The notes beneath the pieces are model-generated. The model was not told where the DNA came from, searched no databases, and worked only from the letters and a program-made list of their open reading frames with translations. Position numbers and translations under genes: made by a program. Shown one piece after another: positions 1 to 9,525 of a DNA stretch of 64,000 bases; within the stretch, counting starts at the first letter, position 1, and each line of letters starts with the position of its first letter. This stretch comes from Echinarachnius parma (lineage: Eukaryota; Echinodermata; Echinoidea; Clypeasteroida; Echinarachniidae): the NCBI GenBank assembly GCA_037951105.1, contig JBAMJV010001299.1:255477-319476 (forward strand), read 5' to 3'.

Positions 1-933
1 CGTGAAAACCTCCCTGACTTGCACTTAAAGTTAGCTCGACTTCTGTGTTACACAGGGGATCTGAAGTCTGCAACTGCTGCATACAAGAAGGCATTCACTA
101 CAACCACATCTAATAGTTATTCCTTCATGAAATATGTCGCTTTCTGGTTTCTCTGCTGCATGTTTGACTTTCACGCGTCAAAGGGAGAACCTGAAATTCT
201 CAAGCAAGATGCAGCATACTGGCTCAAGTCTGTCTTGGATGGTCTGAAGAAAAAACCTGCCTTTCTCAAACAACTTCTGAAAGATCTATTTAAAAAGGGG
301 TACAGTGAAAAACTTCTCTGTACATTGAAGTTCATGGTAGACAAAGATGTGAATGCATATTGTCTAACAGTAGATGGCTGGCTATCATGTGCTCTGCAAA
401 TAACTGATACTCGTCTTAAGACAAAAGTGGAAAACCTGAAAAGGGACTTCCAAGCAAAAAGGCGAAATGCGTACCCAGCTTGTTTGGAAACAGCACAGAA
501 TGAAGGCTGTAAATATGACTTCTGCATTATCAATGATGAAGAAGATTCTTCCGTAGATGCATGGGTGCAGCACTATGTTCTGTGGGATTTAGAGGAATCC
601 TACAGCTTGAAAGGTTGCTATCACAAGAGAGATAGTCTTCTGGGAAAGCTGGAAACAGAGGCTCACACAGATAACATATCCTCCAGCGCTTATGTACTGG
701 TTGTGATCAGTTCTGGATTTCATGGTCGTCCGTGGTGCAACCATCTAGCTAGCATGGCTTGCAGACACAAGGACCTGACCAGAGTCATCGTCTTGCTGAA
801 GGAGCCAATCAGTGTGCCAACAACCCTCCAACATTGCCGCTGTTTTGATTTCAGTGATCAGGAAGACCTGCACACATTGGCAGGGTATCTCAACCCACAA
901 AACAGGGATGTATTTGGTCAGGACAGAAATTAA
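1..933 (+). CDS. TPR-TIR protein, C-terminal part (copy 1)
   Basis: The frame is open from the first base, so the gene begins left of the window; the stop is at 931-933. The 310 visible codons align throughout with residues from about 440 to the end of the complete paralogue at 9526-11730. A last TPR-like helix pair (LPDLHLKLARLL, then DLKSATAAYKKAF) is followed by a linker and a TIR-like domain from about codon 171 (YDFCIINDEEDSS, KGCYHKRD, SAYVLVVISSGF, PWC). TIR domains are signalling or NAD-cleaving modules of innate immunity and TPRs are protein-binding scaffolds, so an immune adaptor role is an inference. The stop differs from copy 2: copy 1 runs on into GQDRN after the shared VF. AATAAA at 1131-1136 is a possible polyadenylation signal. 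No splice site is needed in the visible part. Confidence 0.85.
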   Translation, partial: RENLPDLHLKLARLLCYTGDLKSATAAYKKAFTTTTSNSYSFMKYVAFWFLCCMFDFHASKGEPEILKQDAAYWLKSVLDGLKKKPAFLKQLLKDLFKKGYSEKLLCTLKFMVDKDVNAYCLTVDGWLSCALQITDTRLKTKVENLKRDFQAKRRNAYPACLETAQNEGCKYDFCIINDEEDSSVDAWVQHYVLWDLEESYSLKGCYHKRDSLLGKLETEAHTDNISSSAYVLVVISSGFHGRPWCNHLASMACRHKDLTRVIVLLKEPISVPTTLQHCRCFDFSDQEDLHTLAGYLNPQNRDVFGQDRN

Positions 934-1685
934 TCTGTTCCCGAATGATCAAGATATCTACTTTGGAAACCACTACAAAAACCTCTTAAATCTAAAATAG
1001 GTAGAATGCCTGTAACTCCTTCTCTCGAAATGAATCAGTGGAATGATCTTTAAAATCCTTTGTATATTTACAAAACAGAATTCTCGAACACTTGACAGTG
1101 GAAATATTACGATAAAAACAAATGATGTCAAATAAAATCAACAAAACACACATTGGCAGGGTATCTCATGCCACAAAACAGTGGTGTATTTGGTCAGGTC
1201 AGAAATTAATCTGTTCCCGAATGATCAAGAAATCCACTTTGGAAGCCACTGCAAATCTAACAACATAGGTAGAATGCCTCTGAAGCTATGGCATGGCGTA
1301 CAACTTTCTCCACAACTTCACATAACTGTAACTCCTTCTCTCAAAATGAATCAGTGGAAGAGTCTTTAAAATCCTTTGCATAATTACAAAATAGAGCTCT
1401 AAAACACTTGACAGTGGAAATATCACAATGAAACAAATTATGTCAATATTTCTAAAGTATAAGCAAGGCTTTTAATCGTGTTGATCATAGACAATTTTTG
1501 AACGGTTCAAAAAATTGTAACTGTAACTCGTTCTGTCAAAATGAATCAGTGGAAGGATCAAGATTTTAAATCCTTTGCATATTTACAAAATAGAGCTATA
1601 GAACACTTGACTGTATAAAATTCACAATGAAACAAATTATGTCAATATTTCTAATGGACAAGTAAGGCTTTTAAAATGAACTTGC
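873..1685 (+). repeat. Three tandem copies of the gene's 3' end
   Basis: The last coding stretch and 3' UTR of copy 1 (from 873) recur at about 1147-1487, and their UTR part recurs again at about 1516-1685. The second copy repeats the coding end (AGYLMPQNSGVFGQVRN and stop) and the UTR landmarks CTTGACAGTGGAAATAT and AAATCCTTTGCAT. The copies have diverged by small indels. This is a local duplication of a gene terminus, not a mobile element with recognisable ends. Confidence 0.75.
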
Positions 1686-2504
1686 CTTTAATACTGGTGG
1701 CCCAGTAGGTTTAATGAAATCAAAGATTGTTTGAATGTTGGTGGTCTGAAGCTAGTATTGGTCATTAAGACAAATATGGACAAGTCTTAATATCAACAAT
1801 GACGCAGAATTGAAATAAATGAGAGCATTTTTACATGAAAGTATAGAAAATAGTTCAAGTGGAAACTTGACTTTTAAATATGTTGATTTTAAAATCAAAT
1901 GAGTAATGTACATACTCTAATTCAATAGTGAATACAATAGATGAAATGAAATGAAAAAAATCAGATGCACTTATTGCCAATTATCAAATAAACTCAAACA
2001 AAATTTACAATTTAGAACAAAGATGGTATATATTCACAATTAGGATCATACTCATATACATTCTTTCAATTACTTGCTTTTTGTGAAAAATTACTGATTG
2101 GTTCATTTGTGGTCTGTGTTCGGGATGGAATCTTCAAATTTTCTGGGTAAGTTTCATCTAGCCTTTTAACAAGCCCTCGTGTCTAAATGTTAGAGACAAC
2201 TATTAAAGGACCTCGTACAGGCAGGGCTGCAGGCAGGAGGTCTTTTAAAATCCAATCTGCTCATGAAAATTCACATCTCTGGTTGGACTGCATTGTAAAT
2301 AAGTTCAGCAAGATTTGACACATTTAATGAGTGTCTGCGTTGTCATTGCTGTCGCACTTCACTGACTTGCACCTATAGAGTGGTGAAGTGTCAACAAAAA
2401 ACTATTTTTAGAATTTCCAAATTTGAACTTCATTTTCCGAAAGAGCATAAAACATAATGTCCGAATATTGAAAATCAATTGATTGAATATGTTAAGTGTT
2501 TGCC
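1686..2504. other. Non-coding, little recognisable
   Basis: AT-rich intergenic DNA with no credible frame. Around 1694-1790 there is a worn relic of the TGGTGGCCC family seen intact at 21628-22880. Nothing else stands out. Confidence 0.5.
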
Positions 2505-2640
2505 GAGATATGTCCACCCGAATGAATTTTTTTGTCAATAGGAAATCAGTGTTTAGTGCTCTGGTTCATAACTTTATGAGCCAGAGCAAAATAACACTGA
2601 TTTCCTATGGAAGAAAAATTCATTCAGATGGGCATATCTC
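2505..2640. repeat. 136-bp imperfect palindrome
   Basis: The arms begin GAGATATGTCCACCCGAATG and end with its near complement CATTCAGATGGGCATATCTC, meeting at about 2572. The inner parts pair too (TAGGAAATCAGTGTTTAGTG with the ACACTGATTTCCTA side). It is a solo foldback MITE or a large hairpin. It has no counterpart in the homologous flank downstream of copy 2. Confidence 0.8.
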
Positions 2641-4860
2641 AATATCAACTTGGTCTTTTCTATTTCAACCTGTGGAGAAGAAAAGCCATTGAGAAGTCAT
2701 GGAGGAGCCATTATATTCTGGGGTGTAATCTTGTTTGTCAATCCATGGCTCCCTATCCAACATGTGGTATTCAATTCCCAGGAGTCTCCACTAGCACTTG
2801 CCTGGGGCAACTTAAATTTCATGAATTATCTTATGTTGAAGACTTATATACACTGTATTAGATTATTCATTGCATCATTTGTAAGAAATTATGATCACAA
2901 TATATATTGCTTATTGTTTGATTAAAATGTGTTAAATATTTGTTAATAAATAAATAAATAAATTAATTAATGTGTCACAGCAAGTATTAAAGTCTGCAGA
3001 TTTTCAGACATGCCAAATTGTTTTTAAAATACATATTTGTTTTTTATATCTATTTGAATACTTTGTGAAAGCTATAAATGTACAGTTTAAAGCGCTATTA
3101 TGTAAAGATGCTACAAGACACATGAAACATGCAGTACTCAGAGGGAAATGTTTTCATGTTATATTCTGTGTTATACTTGTAATTATCACAGTATTGTACA
3201 CATGTAGACTTAAAAATACATACAATTGCTGACTTTCTATATTTGTAATAAATATGAACACGCTGAACATGCATATTAATTGATTTCCATGAGTATTTTA
3301 CAATTAAGGTTGATTTATAAAGAAGATAATGTACAACATGTGCTAAATGTTCTAACCTAACACACACAAATTCATCAATCTTCCATGTAAAATGAATATA
3401 ACTTGTGTATTTGTAAGAAGAAAAACAAATTATATGTATTTCACAGCTGAATAAAATTGCCCATTCTTGTTGTTTCATGGATAAAATCATACATGTGCAA
3501 AGTCCATATTGACTTACAAATCATAAGCTAAATTGTTATTTGTTCAAGACTCTTTAGATTGTGTATGATATAACATTTTGACAGGTTATGTGTCATATTT
3601 TGTATGTAGATTTAAGTATTTATGTATTTTTGTTTGTTTTATAATTTGTTTTGCTATCATACATGTCTAGGTCGTTATCCTAGAGATCAATCTTATAAGT
3701 TGTTTTACAAATTTTTTTGTAATTCCTCCACCATTCATTTTGATATGTTCAAGTGTGTTTTATAATCGTTATTCCCGGTTGCTTTATATGTCATATACAT
3801 GTTTATACTTACATGTATGATACTTTCTTCTTTTTTTTAATGAATTGTGGAAATAAAATAGAATAAATAATCAAATCAAATGAATTAAACTGTACTGTAT
3901 ACTTACTGTACATGTACTAGTCCTAGCCTGGACTAGTTTTGTTGTTACAATCAATTTCTGAAGATCCGTTCTGGACAAAATGCAGTTATTTCATTAATAA
4001 TACAAAGCTCATTAAGTTAGGAGAAATATATAAATCTTCATTGTAAAGTGAAATCAATATAAATCATGTATTTTGAAGAAATGTATCATATAAACATGTA
4101 CTAATAACTTAATTTAGTTTAGTTAGAAGAGAAGCTATAACATGAAACCGTATCGATACAATGTATGAGTGTGTTGTCTTTGTAAAGAGATGAGAGCAAG
4201 CTCCAAGCCAAGGGAGCTTGAAAACTAAGTTGAGATACCCGATTTGTACAGAAATTTTCTAATATGAGCCTGAAATTTCAGATGACTAGTAACTGAATTC
4301 AGGCTTGTGCTGTAAAGTTTTTACTTGATTTGCCTTTGTTATGGTATCAATTCTTTGTATAAATTAAATCATATTTTGTATTAAATATGCATAAATGTTG
4401 ATTTCTTGTGGTCAGACACTTATTTCAGTAATGATATGTGTACATTTGCTAAATTACAATGTATAATTTAAGATTTAAAACTCCTTACTGCTTATGATAT
4501 TAATAATTTGAACATTGCAATATTTATGTTAAAGTCTTAAAGATTAATTGTTATGTTAGGTTTTAAATAGTTTTACATGATATTCTCATTAGGGGTCAAT
4601 GCTGTATATTAAAGGCTTCATGCACTTTTTGTTGTTCTCACATTCTCATCATTTGTAGTTTTGTACCCTTTCGTTTGTGTTTGTCATTGTTTATGTTTAC
4701 TTGTTTTCTACATGTTAATGTATTTTATATACTGTATGTTGTATTTTGCCTTTATGAACAATCATGGAATAAATTGAAAAAAAAAAAAAAAATTTGAATG
4801 AAAAAAAAAAATGTATTTCTGATTGTATAAATAAAAGTTCATGCCACAGTCACACCTACC

Positions 4861-6236
4861 CGTAATGAAATCCAGACAAATTGTTATATGCACTATAAGA
4901 CACTAAATATAGAGGCACGGATTTTCCGCGATCGCGGAAAATCGCGGAAAATCGCGGAATTGACCATTTGAAACGGAAAATGAGTTCTCAAACGGAAAAT
5001 CGCGGAAAACCTGTGTTTCCTCAAAAATTCATATTTTGTAGTAGAAAACTATCAGAAGAAAACAAATGACAAAAAAGTACAAGAAAGACGATGTCGAATG
5101 CAACTTACAACGACAAGAAATCCGCTCTAGCGCGGTGCGGGGAGTACGATCGACTAGACTAGCTACCCCGGCGCGCCCCGCACAGTCATGCAGCTGCTAT
5201 CAGTCAGAGCTGCGCCGTACCATGTCACCCGTACGTGTATCACACTACACATGTACGTAATACTGCACATGGATCAACGATTCTCAAACGTTGACATCGA
5301 GTCCGCCCTCTATTGGTACTAATGCGCGATCGTGCACACGTGTATAACAATATATACTTCCGCGTTCGTTCCGTATATACTACGGCTTTGGTAATGGTAC
5401 GGAATTCGATTACGACACGACGTCACACGCTGATAGTGATACGTATGAAAGCTTGAAGTTGAAGCGAGAGAAAATCGGTAAGTTTTCACAATAAATACCT
5501 ATCATTATTGAATAAATGTTGAATATATATTTATTATTTGGCCTGTCGGAAGTCCTTTTTAAATTTTGTATGTAGTTCTATGTAAAACGGAATTTGAATT
5601 TTTTCACATGTACAAAGTCTATGGCAAAACGGAATTTCCGTTTTTCAGGCAGGTAAAAACGGAATTCCAGATTTTCTGAAACGGAAAAGGCCTTTTTTTA
5701 AAACGGAAAATCCGCACCCCTATAAATTGGATGAATAGTCCCTGAAAATTTGAGCACAATCGGTCAGGAAATAAGAAAACTATGGCTCTTTGAAAAGAGC
5801 CATTTATTTCTACGAGCGACTCAAATTGGCAACGCACTCTGGCAAAGTTGTGGACTACTCCCCATACATTTTGTACACAAAATTTTAATTTTTTTTAAAT
5901 TTTCTCAAAATGTATATGTTTACCCTTCGTTTGAGTTCAACACATGTTTTGTAGAATGCATTTATACATAACATTTCATGAGTTGGGGGAATGGAAAAGC
6001 GTGACTATGAAGAAAACTGTAAAAATGGGAACATTTGTGTACAAAACAAATGGGGAGTAGTCCTCACACTTATCAGAGTGCGTTGCCAATTTGAGTTCCC
6101 CATAGGAATAAAGGGACATCTTCAAAGGGCCATAGTTTTCTTGTTTCTTGCCCGATTATGCTCTAACTTTCAGAAATTATTCCTCCTAATCTCTTCAAGT
6201 CTTTGAAAGCAACATTTTGCTTGGGTTTCATTGCCC
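4861..6236. mobile_element. Long-armed foldback MITE carrying a nested element
   Basis: Arms at about 4862-5885 (once the inner element is removed) and 6015-6236 are complementary. For example, GAAAACTATGGCTCTTTGAA near 5777 pairs with the reverse complement of CTTCAAAGGGCCATAGTTTT near 6119. Both arms carry CTCAAATTGGCAACGCACTC, in opposite orientation. The unpaired centre is roughly 130 bp. The homologous position in copy 2 (about 15950-15967) lacks the element, which defines the insertion. No transposase frame is present, so it is non-autonomous. Confidence 0.75.
4912..5720. mobile_element. DNA element with TATA target duplication, inserted in the foldback arm
   Basis: The terminal inverted repeats are GAGGCACGGATTTTCCG and the complement of CGGAAAATCCGCACCCC (14 of 17 match). 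TATA flanks it at 4908-4911 and 5721-5724. The subterminal zones carry many CGGAAAA and CGCGGAAAAT motifs in both orientations. The centre (about 5090-5470) is strikingly CpG-rich for this window and ends in a consensus 5' splice site, ATCG/GTAAGT, at about 5478. It looks like an internally deleted copy that kept the promoter and first exon of a larger element; that is inference. The superfamily is not identified. Confidence 0.7.
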
Positions 6237-8622
6237 TTTAAGAGCCATGTAACACCATTTTTGTAATGCTGTGAAAAGAGGCTATTTCATGACAGATAAT
6301 AATTGATCCTCATTTTATCAATATTGTTAAATGTACTTTTTTATGTTCTTTTCTTTTTTCTAGCACTTACATTTACATACAGTATATGCACTATATAAAT
6401 ATATATCATTTTATATATTATTGTTATTATGTTATTATTATTATCATAATCATTATAGAGTACAACCATGTATTTACATAATTATATACAATGTATTTTA
6501 CATGTATTTATGAAATCAACTAAAACTAAATAGATTCATAAAATGTACACAATTTGTTTAGTTACTCATGTTGATGACATGTGTACAGAAGGGAAACTTT
6601 CATCAATATGTTTAACAATATGTTTTGAAATGGGGCCCTATTCAAGAGACATAAGTGGCCTTTGAGTAGTTCCAAACAATGATATCGTTTCACTCTTATT
6701 AATTATCTACTTGCATGTACAGTGTATTATATAAACAAATTGAACATTGTTGAAATAAAATTAAAACAATATCAATGAAACTCCTTGTGTTAAAAAATTG
6801 CATTATTAATAATTCAAATTGTTGATTATAAGCTGAGCCATGTGCAAAGGATTGACATTTCATTTATTTACATTATCATGAAATTTGATTTACTTTCCGT
6901 GCCTGACTGGTCCATAATTAAGGACAAAAAGGTTCATTTCTAGCATTGCCTACACACAAGACAAGATTATCATAGTATGTATAGTGATCTTACTAATATA
7001 TTCACATTGGTGAATCTGTATTCATCCTTGTACTGGGCCATTCTTTGAAAAGCAAAACTTTCGGGGAAAAATGAAAAAAAAATTCCAGTTGTTTTGTTCC
7101 ATTATGATTCTTGGAAAGATCAATGTCCAACGTTCCATGAGATATAATGCTTTACATTGAATTAAGACATTTTCATACTCATTTGCATAAATTTACATAT
7201 TTCAATATTTAAAACCAAATCATAACTCAGAAAATGATCAAGATATTTAAAAGGGTATAAAGCACGCAATATTCCTCTTATTCTCCTGTTCATGTTGATA
7301 ACACTTTGTGAAAATTGAACCTTGTGTTCCTTCCTAAACCTAATATTTGTCATGATATTAAAGACTGTTTTGTATGATGTGATTATGTATTCAACATACA
7401 ATCTTTTAGTTGCTAACTAGGGTTAACTTTTAAAGGTACTTATTAAAGGGTAAACCAGCAAACCCTAGTTGAGGACTAGGAAGACTGTTTGTAGCATATT
7501 AAACTGTACCAGTTAAAATACACTTAGCATGCAACTAATAGCTAGCAGGGTTTAATGTATATGGGCCCTGGAGCCCTTTTGATAGTTATGAATGAGCAAG
7601 CTGGATTGGTGCATTGGTACCAGCTGGGGAATTCCCAGCCCAGGGCACTCGGCTGAAGAGCAATCAATATGATAAATATTGATATGGCAATGTACACGTG
7701 TAAGTGTGACGTCAGTGGTTTCTACTGGGCCTTTTCAATATCAACCATGCAACAATAAAAACATCTGTCTCGCTTCGGAGTATCAATAGATCTGCGTAGT
7801 CACAACACAGCATGAAACGCATCACAATGGATGATGTTTTTTTTTCCTGTCATATTCTGAGCCTAATAAACTGTGCACAGCCACCTACAAATTAGATTGT
7901 ATGGAAATGATGTACTTGCACATCGTTCATGCGATATACATGTACATGTATGTAGACTGACTTGCAAATTCAATGTTTTGGATTCTCCAATGTGTTTTTG
8001 TGAACTCTGACGTTTAAATGACAGAACAACACTAGCTCACCTATAACCTGAAATGGTAAGTAAAACGGGGTGTGATGATGTGATCAGTTAGCTAAAATGT
8101 ATCTGGTGGCCAGCTACCTAATGCACTGAAAATTCATTGGATACAATTATAAATGTTTAATTTGAACTTGTTGAATTGCAAAACTGATATGGAGATAAGG
8201 TACACATACATGTGCAGTACCTGATCAATCAACAGATGTTAATAGGAACACAATAATTATATAAATATGAACTCATTTTCATTAAAATACAGCTCTTAAT
8301 TAGAACAAACTCCCACACAGAACGCTTTGAATGTCAGTTAGATGATACATGTATATTTCATGTTTTTGTGATACGACTTTGATTTTTGAATTCCTTTTAT
8401 GAGTGTTTTCCTTTTTGAGAGGAAAATAACAATTATGAAATTAAACCTGATTTATAAACATACTTGAGAAAATATGCTTGCAAATTAACCCCTTGACTAT
8501 GGGAACCGGGTGGGTTGTGTACAAAGTCTATGGGGATTTCATAAACTCATAGGGAACGGGTTAAGAATATGTTGCATTGAAAAATGTCAAACTTAAAACA
8601 AATGTATCAATTTTATCAAAAA

Positions 8623-8692
8623 GACTCAATGGTTGAGCACTGGTCAAGCAATCCGGAGGTCTCGAGTTCGATTCCCGGCAAAGCATATTTTT
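8623..8692 (+). mobile_element. tRNA-related SINE head
   Basis: An A-box-like TGGTTGAGCACTGG is followed by a good B box (GAGTTCGATTCCCGG) at tRNA spacing, then a non-tRNA tail. There is no acceptor-stem pairing or CCA context, so it is a SINE or tRNA-derived fragment and not a working tRNA gene. The duplicate is at 18360-18425. Confidence 0.6.
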
Positions 8693-9107
8693 CTTTGCTT
8701 CCATTTGCATCCATTTTATCATATCTTTAAAAAGATATATAATTGCTTGATATTGACAGGTCCCATCGACTGGAAGAGTACTATTTGCAGACTCATCAAC
8801 ATTATCAACTTTGTCACCAACAAGTTGCAGACAAAATTCTACTTCGCAAGATCAAAGCTGAACTGAAAGGGAATATTCTTCCGTGAGAATAATACCTCAG
8901 ACGGACAAAAGCTTCTGAACAGGTAACATATAATTACCCCAAAACAAGGTTCCGATGGGGCAAGATTACGGTTAATACAGACTCATTTGCAAACAGAGAC
9001 TGTAATGAAGCCATCAAATCTATCCTGTGAAAGTGTAATTTCCATTTGTTGATTGCCTGATATCCAAATCATTGATCTATCCATAATTATTCATGTCAAA
9101 TACTTTA

Positions 9108-9205
9108 TTTCAAACCCGAGACCTCTGGATGTTAGACCGGTGCTCTACCAACTGAGCTAGAAAGCTCTTGTGATGACTGTTGGTCCCTGAAATACTTTTG
9201 ATTGC
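9108..9205 (-). mobile_element. tRNA-related SINE head, minus strand
   Basis: On the minus strand it reads CTAGCTCAGTTGGTAGAGC (A box), then CCAGAGGTCTCGGGTTTGAA (degenerate B box). The same family is at 20608-20700, its duplicate, and in plus orientation at 55145-55245. Confidence 0.65.
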
Positions 9206-9289
9206 TCAAGATTGTCTGAAGCTATACCTCACACAAACCGGACGGATAAGAAATCAACTTAGGGATATGTGTAAGTGGATAAGCCAGAT

Positions 9290-9461
9290 GATGTCAATTA
9301 ATGTTTTTCCTCTTGCTTTCTTACTATCATAGAAACATGGGAACAGAGAAACCAAGATGGCCGCCACAGATGCTGCCCCCTAAGAGCATTCCAAACCCGG
9401 ACTGCTCAACCTAGTACGCAAACTGGCCATCAACAGGGGCCATCATCAAAATCAGATGAAT
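9290..9461 (+). pseudogene. Degenerate duplicate of the start exon of the TPR-TIR gene
   Basis: This unit is repeated as 9462-9625, the real 5' end of the next gene. It has the matching splice-acceptor region (CTTTCTTACTATCATAG ending at 9332), the matching start context (ACCAAGATGG, ATG at 9357) and the same first codons, but the ninth codon is TAA where the gene has TTA. Later homology continues to about 9440 with indels. If kept in a transcript it would act as an 8-codon upstream frame (MAATDAAP). Confidence 0.75.
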
Positions 9462-9525
9462 CTAATGAAGTGCTTTTTCCCTTTGCTTTCTAACAATCAC
9501 AGAAACGGCGATCAGAAACAACAAG

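Larger units (their letters stand above)
2905..9222. repeat. Segmental duplication, copy 1 of gene flank
   Basis: This stretch is near-identical to 14074-20722, with many shared runs of dozens of bases and scattered indels. It starts near a TTGTTTGATTAAAATGTG motif followed by an AAAT tract and ends at ATTGTCTGAAGCT. Copy 1 alone has the nested insertion at 4861-6236; copy 2 alone has the element at 18672-20397. Both carry a small SINE-tail-like AT tract (about 6376-6450 and 16100-16165) and a short inverted-repeat unit (8486-8566 and 18223-18303). No coding frame is seen in it. Confidence 0.9.

Noticed and set aside
8623-8692. Working tRNA gene (also at 18360, 9110, 20608, 43173 and 55170)
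   Set aside because: A and B boxes are present but the acceptor and anticodon stems do not pair properly, and copies recur as part of longer repeats.
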